DNA of 64,000 bases, from the NCBI RefSeq assembly GCF_001411555.2, contig NC_049907.1, positions 9,308,243-9,372,242 of the forward strand, read 5' to 3'. The notes beneath the pieces were generated by a model, which ran no database searches, was not told the origin of the DNA, and worked only from the letters and a program-made list of their open reading frames with translations. Positions 1 to 11,412 of the stretch are shown here, piece by piece. The position numbers were made by a program, and so were the translations under genes. Each line of letters begins with the position of its first letter. Within the stretch, counting starts at the first letter, position 1. The DNA is from Juglans regia (taxonomy: Eukaryota; Streptophyta; Magnoliopsida; Fagales; Juglandaceae).

Positions 1-643
1 TAATCATCCAAATTGCAAACTCCGAATAAATAAATAAATAAAATAAAAATAAAGACAACTAGCCATAGGCCCATAACAATGTAACACAAACTCCAGTCCA
101 CAACTCCAAGAGTCCAAATAAAAGATAAAAAAAAATTAAAAAACCAAAAAAAGTAAAGTAAATGACACAAAAATTATTACAATTTACCACGCATCTAGGC
201 TCTTAGCCATGGCCCACAACCCACCTACTAATAAGGCCGAACACAACTTTGTAAGGATGGATCACCAAACGGCAAATACTACTTGATCTCCTCGCAAGCT
301 TTCAGCACCAAACGGAAACATTACTCCAAGTCTCGCTGTGGATCAAATAATTAATTAAGCAATATTCAACAAATCAATGCCTTCGTGTTCGTGCATTGTA
401 CATATTACATGATGCATGTACACTTGATCATATATATATATATGGCATTGAAGAATATCATAAACTATTAAATTCCAATATTCCAGACATTGAAGAATAT
501 CATAAACTTCAATCTACATTGTAGTATATTCTTCTGAAAATTAATTCAACAAATTATTGGGTGTAGACATTGGAGTAACAGATTTTCTAACTAACAGATT
601 TTCAGCAACTACAGTCTACTGTGCAAGGTAAAATCTGAAATGA
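1..643. other. AT-rich spacer left of the LINE
   Basis: No gene is seen. A 21-bp direct repeat (cattgaagaatatcataaac plus t) lies at 446-466 and 488-508. Short motifs here, such as gtagtatattcttct and gtgtagacattg, recur in similar order beyond the LINE at about 6445-6490. The target locus may therefore have carried an older diverged duplication. Confidence 0.6.
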
Positions 644-660
644 TGTAAATATAGTAAGTT
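644..660. repeat. LINE target site duplication (left copy)
   Basis: tgtaaatatagtaagtt, identical over 17 bp to 6223-6239, directly abutting the T run that is the element's poly(A) tail. Confidence 0.92.
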
Positions 661-695
661 TTTTTTTTTTTTTAATTAAACCTCCTTTGTATTAC

Positions 696-3600
696 TTATG
701 AGATATCTGTATACAAACTTTCCTGTAAAACAATGCTTTGGATTTCTGGTGGAACACTCTCCATCAAGATTTTTTCCTCAACTATAGAAAGAGACATTTT
801 TGCAAGCTTATGCGCAACTTGATTACAATCTCTAAACGTATGTTGTACTATCCAACTTGGTATGTTCTTCAATACTCCTTTCACATCTTCAACCATTTGA
901 CCAAACCATTCCCAACTTTCCTCTTCACTATTTACTGCCTTCACAACCATTAAGGCATCTCCCTCAAAAACAACTCTATCCATATGCAGATCTGCACATA
1001 GTTTCATTGCTCTCCACAGAGCTTTTGTCTCAGCAACTATTGGACTGTAGTAACCTCTCTTCGAACTGCACAGGGATACCATAACCTCCCCCTTATCATT
1101 CCTTGCAACAATACAAATTCCCATAATACCTTCCTTTTGATTCAAGCCAGCGTCCCAGTTAACTTTCACCTGATCACAACGTGGGGCCTTCCATTTGCTA
1201 CCTCTTCTTCCTATTGCAGAAACCACGTCCATTCCCTTCACAGATACCTGAGCCATCTGGAAATCTTCTAGTGTTGCTGCAGCTTGTTCAAGAATTGCAC
1301 CAGGGTTAGCAAACTTTTTTTCAAAGATAAGATTATTCCTTCTCAGCCATACCCCCCTCATCACCACTGTCACCAACTCCAGCTCCCCTTTGAGTAACTT
1401 TTTAAACCACATATCCCACAACTCAGTAAGTTGCAGCTCCTCACTCGACCATTTCTGCAAGGGACTCTTCTGTTCAGCCCAGACATCCATTGCTCCTCGA
1501 CAACTCCATACAGCATGAGTTACAGACTCCATCTCTGATTCACACACAGGGCAGCAAGGATTGTCCACCACTTTCCTCTTAAACAAATTCCTTCTAGTTG
1601 GTAAACAATCATTTAGAGCTTTCCAAAGAAAAACTTTAACTACTCCCGGCACATTTAAGCTCCAAATCTTCTTCCAATCAAGCTTTGCCCCTTCTAACTG
1701 TTCCCATTTTTCCCTCCTCTTCCTTCCCACCTCTAAATAATAGGCACTTCTCACACTAAACAGCCCATCTTTTGTAGATCCCCAAATCTGTTTGTCAGGC
1801 ATACCAGATTTACTCAAAGGCAAGCTGCACACAACCATGGCTTCATCCTCATTAAGAACCTCCCTTATCAGAACTTCCTTCCATTCCCCACAATTGGAGT
1901 CAATGAATTCACTAACTCTCGCCTCTCTGCTAAGAACAGCAACAGGAGATTGAATACAGTTAGTTAACAAAGTTGGAATCCATTTGTCACCCCAAACCTT
2001 TATATTCTATCCAGTACCAACTCTCCATACCAAACCTGCATTGAGAAGTTCCAAAGAGCTCCATAAACTCTTCCAGATCAGAAAAACCTGGAGAAGTTCC
2101 AAAGAGCTCCATAAACTCTTCCAGATCAGAAAAGGTCTGTGGCCTAACTTTGCATGCAGTAACTCAGAGTGTCTGAAGTACTTATCTTTCAGAACCAAAG
2201 CAGCCAATGACTGAGGATTTGTGAACAACCTCCAACATTGTTTGGCTAGCAGAGCAGAATTAAATCTTTCTAGCTCTCTAAACCCCAAACCCCCCTCAGC
2301 CTTTGACACACCCATTTTTGACCAACTTCTCCACTGAATTTTTTTGTCATTTTCCTTAAAACCCCACCAGTATTTTGCCATAACCGCTGCAACTTCCTTA
2401 CAAAGTTTTCTAGGTAACTTGAAAACATTCATATAGTAATTAGGAACAGCTTGGATAATTGCTTTCAATAGAACCTCTTTCCCAGCAGGAGATAAAAACT
2501 TGTTCTTCCAGTTATTCACCTTCTACCACACCTTATCCTTTATACCTCTAAAGGAATTATATCGTGACCTGCCAACCATAATTGGCAGACCTAAATACTT
2601 CTCACAGTTTGTAATCAGTTTTGCCCCAAGTTCCTTTAACACACCTTCCCTCACAGTTGACTTTGCATTAGGACTGAAAAAAACAGTGGTCTTCTTCTTA
2701 TTCAGACTTTGACCCAAGGCCTTCTCATATAACTCCAGGATACTCATAATTATCCTCCATTCAGACCAGCTTGCTTTACCAAAAATAATACAGTCGTCTG
2801 CAAACAAAAGGTGAGTCACTCTTGTACCACCCCTAGCCACGGCCACACCTTTTAAAACCTTCTGTTCCTCTGCCCGATTGAGCATAGCACTCAACCCCTC
2901 AGCACACAACAGAAAGAGGTAGGGAGAGAGTGGATCTCCCTGCCTCAGACCCCTTGTAGGCTTGATCAAATCACCCGGGCTCCCATTTGTCAAAACTGCA
3001 TAGGATACAGTAGACACACAATCCATTATCAACATCACCCATTTCTCACAAAACCCCAACTTCCTCATAACCTCCCTAAGAAAAGACCACTCTACTTTGT
3101 CGTATGCCTTAGAAATATCAAGCTTTAGGGCCATACTTCCCACCTTATCCTTTTGCCTTGTTTTCATAGAATGCAAGACTTCATATGCAGCTATAATATT
3201 ATCAATAATAAGCCTTTTACGGACAAAGGCACTTTGGTTTCTTGAGATAACATTCCCTAGCACTCTCTTCAACCTATTCGCAAGAAATTTTGCAATGACT
3301 TTATACATCACATTGCAGAGACTAATAGGTCTAAAATCATTTACTAATTTTGGCTCTTTAACCTTTGGGATAAGGGCAACAAAGGTATGATTCAGTCCAC
3401 TATCCATCCTTCCCCCATTTAAAAAATTCAACGCAACCTCACACACATCATCCCCAACAATACCCCAATATGCCTGTAAAAAACATGCCCCATAACCATC
3501 AGGTCCTGGGGACTTTAGAGGGCCCATCATTTTTAAAGCTTCTAACACTTCCTCCCTTGTAAAAGACAGCTGCAGGTAATTGTTCATATCTTCAGTAACT

Positions 3601-4848
3601 CTGCCCTTTACAGCATTTAAACAAGAATCAATGATGCTGCTAGAAGGGGCAGCAGTAGTATATATCTCAGAAAAATGGGATCTAAAAGCATCAGCAATCC
3701 CTCTTTGATCCAATCTCAGATTTGACTTTGAATCCAACACAAACAAAATCCTGTTCTTTTTTCTTCTCTGGTTAGTTCTTATCTCCCATGCAATTTCTGT
3801 TTTGCTCGTTGCTTCCACTTCAAATCCTCTTGCTCTAATAAAGACCCCACATTTTTCTGAAGGGATCTGAGTACCTCTACATTCTGTGGCCCTTATTGAT
3901 CCTGCACCTCTTGAATTCTTTTAGTGAGCATATCTATATCTCTTACTCTTTCTTTGTCTTTTCCCCTGAACCATCCCACTAGATCCCCCTGCAAGCCTCT
4001 AAAAGAACTTTAACTCTCTTTATAGGATCTGCAATTCTGCCCTCTCTGTTCCAACCTTGTCTTACCAGCTGCTCACAACCCTCTTCTTTTATCCAGCTTG
4101 CTTCAAACCTAAAAGGAAAAATCCTTCTACCTTGTCTTTCCACAATTCCCATTATAGATAATAGGATAGGTAAGTAATCAGAACTTCTCCCTGCAAGTCC
4201 CTCCACCCTAATCTCCTTAAACAAAGCCCTCCATAGGTTATTTGCCACACATCGGTCCAATCTTTCTTTAGTAAAAGAACTGTCAGTGTGTCTGTTGCTC
4301 CAGGTAAAGAAACCACCCTGACAACCCAAATCAAACAGACTGTTACTCTCTAAGGCCTCACGAAAATGGGTCATTTGACTCTCACATCTCTGGTTTCCCC
4401 CACATTTCTCTGCCTATGTAAGAACTTCATTAAAATCTCCAGCAACACACCAAGCAGCCTGGTTTGAAGGCCTTATTTTGTTCAGTAAATCCCACGAGAG
4501 CTTCCTTTTACTCACATCCGGGTGCCCATAAAATCCTGTAAAAAACCACTCACCCCTTTCCCCTTTCTTCCTTATCAAAACACTAATGTGCCATTGTGAG
4601 AAATTTACTAGCTCCACCTCCTCCTCATGCTTCCAAAACAAAGCTAATCCACCCCTTCTTCCCAATGGATCCACACTTACACAACCATCCATTTGTAACA
4701 TTCCCTTCAACCTCTCCAACCTTCCTCCTTTCACCTTGGTTTCCATTAGGAAAACCACATCGGGCTGCTTGTTCTTCACCATGAGGTGAAGATCTTGAAC
4801 TGTCCGAGGGTTCCCAAGCCCTCGGCAGTTCCAACTGATGATTTTCAT
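696..4848 (-). pseudogene. LINE ORF2: endonuclease, reverse transcriptase, RNase H (broken)
   Basis: The polyprotein cleaves target DNA and copies the LINE RNA at the nick. It starts at an ATG at 4848 with the endonuclease motif WNCRGLGNP, then METK and AGDFNE, as in the APE-type endonuclease fold. The reverse transcriptase (3818-2523) has the catalytic FADD motif, preceded by RQGDPLSPYLF. A Cys/His zf-RVT segment (PCCPVCESE, followed by His) and a plant RNase H (acidic residues in NWDAG, AETKAL, EGDAL and RDCNQVAH) follow, ending at the TAA at 696-698. Breaks are in-frame stops at 4414-4416, 3979-3981, 2523-2525 and 2007-2009, and a frame change between about 3979 and 3818. A 48-bp tandem duplication lies near 2043-2138. 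Confidence 0.92.
2043..2138. repeat. 48-bp tandem duplication inside LINE ORF2
   Basis: Two adjacent copies begin gagaagttccaaagagctcc and end near cagatcagaaaa, differing only at the last few bases. The length is a multiple of three, so the reading frame is kept and the residues IWKSLWSSLELL appear twice in the protein. Confidence 0.9.
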
Positions 4849-5015
4849 AATGCCTAGTGGGGCTGCATCACAGCCACCACCTCACAGAGATCCTCCGCAG
4901 GCTCTGCACCCTCATTCATTCTTGCCTTCTCTCCTCCCACAACCATCGCCATTTCATCAACTTCATCAATCAAAAAACGTTTATAGTTAAGGTTCGAAAG
5001 ACATACCAAACTAGC

Positions 5016-6095
5016 CTAATCCTTTTCCCTTGCTCTCCTTTTCCAGCTCCTTCTTCGCTCCTTAGACTGACCTTTGACATTTGAGGTTGGATCTACTTCT
5101 AGCAATTGATCAACCCGAGAAGAGTTGGAGTTCAAATTTGGAACTGAGTCCTCCCCCTCCTCTAGCCTTTTTGGACCAATCCTCCCACTAACATATGATT
5201 CTCCCCTATCCAAACTCTTCTCCTCCTCCTCCTCCTTTGCCTTAGTAATAACTTCCTTAGAGAAAATTATAGGCTCCCCCCCCTTCTTAAGTCCCTCCCC
5301 TTTCATACCATCCACCCTCTCCTCCTCTACCTCCTCAGAACTTTTTTCCTCTCGGTTAATGTTCCTCTTTCTCTTATTATGTTTTCTATTCACCACCCTT
5401 GCTCTCAACCAGGTCCCATGTTGTGCTCCTTCCCCATCCCCTCTCCCAGTACAACCATATTTCCCATGAACAATGCATCAACAACTGAAACACAGCTTTG
5501 GTAACTTTTCATATTGAAAAGGCACCCAGATCATTTCTCCCGAAATATTGACAATTCTTCCTCTGGCCAAAGGAGCCCTCAGATTGCACTCAATCTTCAC
5601 TCTTAGATAACAACCCCATGCCATTCCATCATCATTTACATCAATTTCTCTCACCCTTCCAATCGAAGACCCAATCTGCTTCCCCATCCATTTATTCATG
5701 TATCCTAACGGCAGATTGTACATTTGAACCCAGAGTTCTGCAGAATCAAAGTCTATTAGATTTGTTTGAGTTTCCCCATCATAAACCTTTAGCACAAACA
5801 GTAAATTGTCAAAAAGCCAGGGGCACCCCTCCAGTACTCTCGCACTTGCTAGGGTAATAGCAAAGCAATTGAAACCAATCTCTTCAAAATCTAGAGGTTT
5901 CCCCACCCTCCATATCTTCTCCATTGTCGCCTTTACTATTTCTTTCCCGATCCTTCTCGTCGAACATATTTTCCCCACCAAACTTCTTTCTCCCCTTCTC
6001 CTGATACTCTCATCCTCCCCTCCATTTACTTCGATAGGAGTATTTTCTTCTTCATTAAGCCTTAGTCGACTCCAAACCTCCTCTATCTCCTCCAT
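5016..6095 (-). pseudogene. LINE ORF1: DUF4283-like RNA-binding protein with CCHC knuckle (one stop)
   Basis: ORF1 of plant LINEs coats the element RNA. The first ATG in frame is at 6095 (MEEIEEVWSRL). Upstream codons to 6203 are open but start with TTG. A DUF4283-like block spans roughly residues 40-190 (GKICSTRRI through the LWVQMYNLPLGYM region). A CX2CX4HX4C knuckle begins with CFSC. A TGA at 5478-5480 falls directly after CFSC, so the stop sits inside the knuckle. The frame then stays open to 5016 and encodes a basic and acidic low-complexity C-terminus (NRKHNKRKRNIN, then EEVEEE). A single substitution could explain the break. Confidence 0.85.
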
Positions 6096-6222
6096 TTCTC
6101 CTCTGCAACCCACCGTAGTGAGTACTGACTCCGCCCTTTTCCTCCCACTGACGCAGGAAAAAAACAGACTAACAAACTCCACCTTCCAATCGCCCTTCAG
6201 CAAACGGTTGAGAGAGAAGACT

Positions 6223-6239
6223 TGTAAATATAGTAAGTT
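6223..6239. repeat. LINE target site duplication (right copy)
   Basis: tgtaaatatagtaagtt, identical to 644-660. It marks the 5' end of the LINE, so the untranslated leader before the ORF1 ATG at 6095 is about 128 bp. Confidence 0.92.
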
Positions 6240-6619
6240 AGTAACTACATTTTATCCAACATTAATAAACATGTTAGTGGATATCTATCATTCTAGTCAG
6301 CAACTACATTTTATCCAATTTTCGGCCCTAGTCCTTATATATAGTAATATCAAAGCATATGACTTTAAAATGACATGAATTTCAGCTTGTTTTTCTTGGC
6401 CCATCCATAAAATTTCAAGTGTTCAGCAAATTAATTCAAGTCTTTGTAGTATATTCTTCTCACCTCATTAATCTGCATTAGGTGTAGACATTGTATTTAA
6501 CGCCTCTATAGAGTTTTCAACCTCCCCAACAAGTTCTATGCATAAAAGATTAAAAAAAAATTATATAAATTTACATAACATATATATCATAAAAGATATA
6601 AAAGGAAGTAAATTTGTTA
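6240..6619. other. AT-rich spacer between the LINE and hAT relics
   Basis: No coding signal is seen. It holds motifs shared with the left flank of the LINE (gtagtatattcttct, ggtgtagacattg) and an AT-rich run around 6550-6600. Confidence 0.5.
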
Positions 6620-8892
6620 TATACGCATATCTAGCTACTTCTCAAAATCCTTCACCTCATCCATTAAAGTCCAAAGACTGATTGGAGTAGAAGAAGAACA
6701 AAGCCAATTCTGTGCACAAATGAGACCCTCAACCATCATCGGAGTTAAACTACTTCGAAAATGATTAAGTACACAACTCACTATGCTAAATGCAGATCTA
6801 GAGGCCACTCTTGATACCGGCATTGCAAGTACATCGTGTGCAACTTTTGAAGATACACGATATCCAGCTGAATTAACTTTCTACCAATTTAGAATGTCAA
6901 AACTCGCATCTTGTTCCTCACAACTTTCAACTAGGTATTTATCAACCTCTAACTTGCTTTCCAAAGAGTTTTTTTACTGTAACCGTTGCTTAAATATTGT
7001 CAATCTCTGTGCCTTCCTATCTTCAAATCTACTAACTGTAGGATTTACATCTTCACATGAGAAACTTGTGCACTGCTGTTGTTGAACAGAATTGTTTTCT
7101 TCTTCATTTTCAACATATGCCTCATACATGCAGGCTAAAGCATTTTTCACCTTCCAACTCTAATCAGCCACTTTTGTTATATCATGGACATACATTGATT
7201 CCAATGCAAAGTCAAGATATCGCATATTATACTGAGGATCAAGGATTTTCCCAACATACAACAACATATTCATATTATCCATGTTGCCCCAATATTTGTA
7301 AAATTGTTTTCTCATATTTATGGTCATTAATCCCACCAAGGGGTTCCTTCTTCACCGGAAAAAGAGTTACAAGTTACATACTGACCCCCCGAAAAAAGTA
7401 AAGTTGCATCGTGAAATAGTTGAACAAACCTCACAAACAACATTACCTTCTCTCAATCGATATTATTAGGAGACCCTAACTTCTTCAACGTCCTCATATT
7501 CACCACATCATCGTCATCATCGTTGTCTCCAATATTACTAAGGAACCCCAAATTTTCTTCCTCCAACCGTTCAAAAGCTTTTCAAAAATTTCTAGCCCTC
7601 TCCAACATAAGATAGGTGGAGTCCCACCTAGTCGGTATATCTAGACAAACATAACTTTTGCATGTAATCTCTTCCAACTGTACACATTTCTTAAATGTAC
7701 TCCACCTTTGAGAGAAAGATTTAGCATATTTCACAACACCTCTCACATTTGCAATAAACTCGTCAAATTCTTACAATCCCTTATAGACGATTAAGTTTAA
7801 GATGTGGGCACAACATCGAACATACAAGAATTCATGTTCCAAAACAGTGTCACTCATATATTTTGTTTTTTTTTTTCAAATAAGAAATTGCTCCTTTATT
7901 AGAACTTGTATTATCAAGAGTGATTGCTAGTACTTTCAGTCGTCCATAGTCATGCAAGCACATCCCTATGGCTATACCAAATGTATCACCCTTGTGATTT
8001 TCAACCAAAGAAAAAGAAAGAATTCTCTTGTGTAGATTCAAATCATCATCAATAAAGTGTGTGCAATGAGAAACATATAATTGAGATTTTGTACGGATGT
8101 CCATGTATCCATGGTGAGGGAAATTCGTTGCCCTTGAATATCACTTCTCAACTTATTTTTTCCCCTCATATACATACTAAAACAATCATTTGCAACCGTA
8201 ATACGAAATGAAATCTCTACCCACTTAGGGCAAACAACAAGTATAAACTTCTTAAAACCACCCTCCCCTTCAACTAACACAAAGGGCAACTCATCAAGAA
8301 TAATCATCTCTGCTAAGGCTTGTCTGCAAGCCTCAACACTAAATGCTATGGGCAAAAATCCCCCACTACCACTTCCTTCATCCGCCTTCCAACCTAGAGT
8401 AGTTTGGTACTTATCCGTCTTATTAAACGGATGTTTATTACATTTTTTTTCAATATGATACTTCATGGACTTTGTATCGTTGGTTTTCGTATCACATGCA
8501 TACGATGCACCACATTAATTACACGCAGCCTTAGGTTTAGTTGGATTACCTTTTGGTATTCTTGTAAAGTAATGCCAAACCATTGACCTAGCTCTACCAC
8601 TAAGTGGTCCACTAACACTCGATTTAGTATTTACATTGGGTGGGAGTGGAGGAATGCCCTGTGTTGACTCGTTCACGTCATCTGTAGTAGTCTTTTGAAA
8701 TGGTTTCTTTTGTAGGGCAAGGGTCCATCTAAAAAAATAATCAAACAAAAATTAGATTAAATTTAAAGTCCAGATTCAAGAAGAAAATGAGAAAGTTCAG
8801 CCTAAGACGTGTGCTAGTGTGCATTTTGTGTGTGCTGGTGTTGTTGTGCTTGCTCATTAGTGATTCTTTCCATGTCTTTGTTGCCAGCAGAA
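6620..8892 (-). pseudogene. Decayed hAT-family transposase gene (BED finger to C-terminal dimerisation domain)
   Basis: The pieces lie in order on the minus strand. A possible N-terminal start is at about 8875 (MERITNEQAQQ). A BED zinc finger follows (8660-8430: VWHYFTRI, then CNYC and H/C residues up to HIEKKC). The core is next (8430-7850: LTMDTWTS, AITLDNTSSN, both typical of plant hAT transposases). The C-terminal dimerisation segment is at 6823-6635 (SAFSIVSCVLNHFRSSLTP, then VEGLICAQNWL). Stops and frameshifts occur throughout, and 7850-6830 is only recognisable in scraps. No convincing terminal inverted repeats or 8-bp duplication could be assigned. Confidence 0.82.
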
Positions 8893-9221
8893 AAATTAAA
8901 ACATAACTAGGTAATAGTATTGTGGTAGTTTGAACAAACTTGTTAATGAATTTGACATCAATAATAATATGTTGAGCGGTTTGAAAGCAATTGCAAACGA
9001 TTTTCTCTTTGACAAAGGGATGGGTTACTACCTTTTATATATCCAACCACTAGAAGAAAGCGATGGATTGATAATTAACACTGACCAGTTGTTGCAGTAC
9101 TCATGAATATATATATATATATATATATAAAGTAATCAGACCAAAAATAAATAATAGTTACACATGAGACTAATAGTTACTATAGTTTTGGGTCATTTTG
9201 GGCCCAGAAATCAGAACATTC

Positions 9222-9440
9222 ACTCGAGCGAGGTTTCAAGCACCTGTCGAGTGGACGTTTAGGGCAGACACTTACTCGAGCTGATTGTCGAGCGAGTGTC
9301 GAGCAAACTCACGGGTTGGCCTCCTGCTCGAGCTGACTGTTGAGGGGTGTCGAGCGAACTCACGAGTTGGCTTCTTGCTCGAGCCAAGGTCGAGCCACAA
9401 TCGAGCAGGGTCAAGCTAGGGTCTAGCAACAGTCAAGCCA
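9222..9440. repeat. Minisatellite rich in CTCGAG/TCGAGC
   Basis: About two and a half diverged copies of a roughly 58-bp unit. The unit runs ctcgagctga, then tgt(c/t)gag, gtgtcgagc, aactcac, gttggc and tcttg before the next ctcgag. Base composition is clearly more GC-rich than the flanks. It may be the leader or LTR of an otherwise lost element, but no coding sequence supports that. Confidence 0.7.
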
Positions 9441-10064
9441 AGCATAAGGTCAAATTGAAGTACTAAACTATATCTCCTCCAAATCAATCCCATTAAACTA
9501 TAGATTAATAAAACATATACACCAAAATTTAGGTAAGAACTTTAGAAACTTCATCCACAAGCATATATACCATATATAATATGTATATATAATTGATGAG
9601 ATGAACTAATATGCGGTTCTCCTTGTGCTTGAAACTGAGAACATGCATGTATCCATTCAATTTGGTATTTGGTGCATGGTCTAACCAACAGGCACCAATC
9701 ATGCAACAAGATAGAGCAAATGGATAAATGAGTTGTTAGTTGACAATATTCTGACTCACAAATCAAGATATGGGAATGAACAAATCTAACAATTTCTATA
9801 CAAATTTATCAATGATTAATTATAATCACTACACTGTAAATATGTAAATCTATTCAAAGAGAAATTTCACTACATTAGGAGAAATTTGAGAAAAGAAAAT
9901 GGGAGAATCAAGATCATACCTTAGGTCCTTAGGGGGCGGGGCTGCAATGATTTCGAAAAGGGGCTGGAGTCTACTTTGCTAAGGTTTTGCCGTTTGCATG
10001 ATGACTGAGAACTGAGAAGGAGTATGAGAGAATGGGAGGGAACCAAGATTCCCCCCGCAGGGGT

Positions 10065-10109
<45 letters not shown>

Positions 10110-10121
10110 CGGGGGGGGGGG
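10065..10121. repeat. Long G homopolymer
   Basis: Forty-five consecutive G (10065-10109), one C at 10110, then eleven more G. It is flanked on both sides by caggggt motifs. Exact length is uncertain in any assembly. Confidence 0.9.
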
Positions 10122-10239
10122 CAGGGGTAATTATGTTGAAAATGCATTGTTAGGATTGAAAATAATTCTACACGGCATCATTTCAATAGACGGGTTTTTT
10201 AAAAAAATTGAGTTGATTCAGTTTTAATTTTGCTTCCCA

Positions 10240-10795
10240 CTAGACCTAAACGTGCAGGTCTAATTTTACACTAAACCGGCATATATCGATTTTGATATTT
10301 GAATAACCGATACCGCATCAGTTACACCCCTAAATCGGTACTTTCGATTTTACCAGTTCCGGTCTAGTTCAATCCGATTTTTCTAGTATATTATATAATA
10401 TATATTATAGTTATATTATAGACTATAGTGATATATTATAATATATAATGATATAGTATTAATATAACTACTAATACAATAGACTATAGTAATAATATAT
10501 AGTTATTATTTAAGATTTTAAAATTTAATATTGTATTAATTAGTAATTTATCATATAATACAAAATTATTTTATATAATATATAAAAAAAAACATATAAA
10601 ATATAAAAAATATTTTATACAATATAGAAAATTAAAATATATATATATATATATATGAATCTGTCCGGTGTTAGAAAAATGAAAATAGAAACTGAACCAA
10701 TTTTGATCGGTTTTGAGAAAAATGAAACTGATACCAGACAAACCCACCGGTTCGGTTCGATCTGGTTTACCAATTCTTTTTTTCACCTCTAGCCA
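10240..10795. mobile_element. hAT-like non-autonomous relic (low support)
   Basis: The left end reads ctagacctaaac and the right end, reversed, reads ctagaggtgaaa. Subterminal parts on both sides are rich in ACCGG and GGTTCGG-type motifs around an AT-rich core (10380-10655), an arrangement common in plant non-autonomous hAT elements. No 8-bp target duplication is visible. Confidence 0.4.
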
Positions 10796-11300
10796 TGAGA
10801 AAATATTGGTTCAAGTAAATATATTCCAGCAGAATCTAATATTTGGCATTGTGATTTATTTATTGTCATTGCAAAGCTTAATCTAATAGAGAATTGTGTT
10901 CTTTTAAATAGAAAGACATTACTTCCATTTATATCTGGCAAGAATGAAATTCTAGGTATAAAAACCCTTTCCGCATTGATGGCCAACTGAAATTTCCGCA
11001 TCAATGATATTAAAACTAAAGTTGCAACAATTTTTTTTTTGTATAAATAAAAAATTATATATATCAAAAGGAGAAACCAAATACACTGAATGTATACAAG
11101 AAAACACCTTGCCCAAAATGACCCAAAAAGTCCGTGAAAAAACAATCCAAAATACACCAGACCCGACCTCAACCCCTTATTTCCCGTAGAACTAAAATTG
11201 CAACAAATTAACCGTGTACCATGGCATAAACCTTTAGAAGAATTTATATTTCTAAATAACATGATAGGACATATTTCTTAAGCAATAATTCGTGTGGTGG
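10789..11300 (-). pseudogene. Helitron helicase C-terminal fragment, interrupted by a LINE piece
   Basis: On the minus strand the translation shows conserved late motifs of the Helitron PIF1-like helicase: PIMLFRNINSSKGLCHGTRL, then ERVFIPRISFLPD, then FKRTQFSIRLSFAMTINKSQ and GIYLLEPIFSHG. The segment between CNFS and the ERVFIPRI block is displaced by an insertion at 11031-11189. No Rep domain or other helicase exons lie nearby, so this is a fragment separate from the larger Helitron at about 28.5-32.7 kb. Confidence 0.85.
11014..11206 (-). mobile_element. 5'-truncated LINE copy (159 bp) with 17-bp target duplication
   Basis: The inserted sequence at 11031-11189 reads on the minus strand and ends in a poly(A) tail (T run 11031-11040). 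Its 3' part (tgtatacattcagtgta, then a Y-rich stretch) resembles plant LINE 3' ends. Target copies are aactaaagttgcaacaa at 11014-11030 and aactaaaattgcaacaa at 11190-11206 (16 of 17 identical). It is inserted in the Helitron helicase fragment. Confidence 0.8.
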
Positions 11301-11336
11301 AAGACAAAACTGTGCCTCATTCAGCATTACAGGCAA

Positions 11337-11341
<5 letters not shown>

Positions 11342-11408
<67 letters not shown>
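11342..11408. repeat. A homopolymer of 67
   Basis: Uninterrupted A run between ggcaaaaatt and gaacactcg. It may be an old poly(A) tail of a plus-strand retroposon, but no target duplication was found. Length is probably unreliable. Confidence 0.9.

Positions 11409-11412
<4 letters not shown>

Larger units (their letters stand above)
644..6239 (-). mobile_element. LINE (L1-type non-LTR retrotransposon), near full length, inactivated
   Basis: The element reads on the minus strand, with its 5' end near 6222 and its 3' poly(A) seen as a T run at 661-673. A perfect 17-bp target site duplication, tgtaaatatagtaagtt, flanks it at 644-660 and 6223-6239. Gene order is ORF1 (DUF4283-like plus zinc knuckle), then endonuclease, reverse transcriptase, zf-RVT and RNase H. 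This is the layout of plant L1-clade LINEs with a terminal RNase H. ORF1 has one stop and ORF2 several stops plus a frame change, so it is not autonomous now. The perfect target duplication points to a fairly recent insertion. A 48-bp tandem duplication lies in ORF2. Confidence 0.93.
8893..10239. other. Non-coding spacer with minisatellite, AT repeat and G run
   Basis: No gene is seen. Contents are an (AT)n tract at about 9107-9129, a TCGAGC-rich repeat block at about 9220-9440, AT-rich sequence, and a long G homopolymer at 10065-10121. Open frames across the G run encode only poly-glycine and are not credible. Confidence 0.6.

Noticed and set aside
4586..4834. Frames antisense or shifted to the LINE endonuclease
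   Set aside because: Shadows of ORF2.
10024..10227. Open frame across the G run (poly-glycine protein)
   Set aside because: It is created by the homopolymer; no flanking coding signal.
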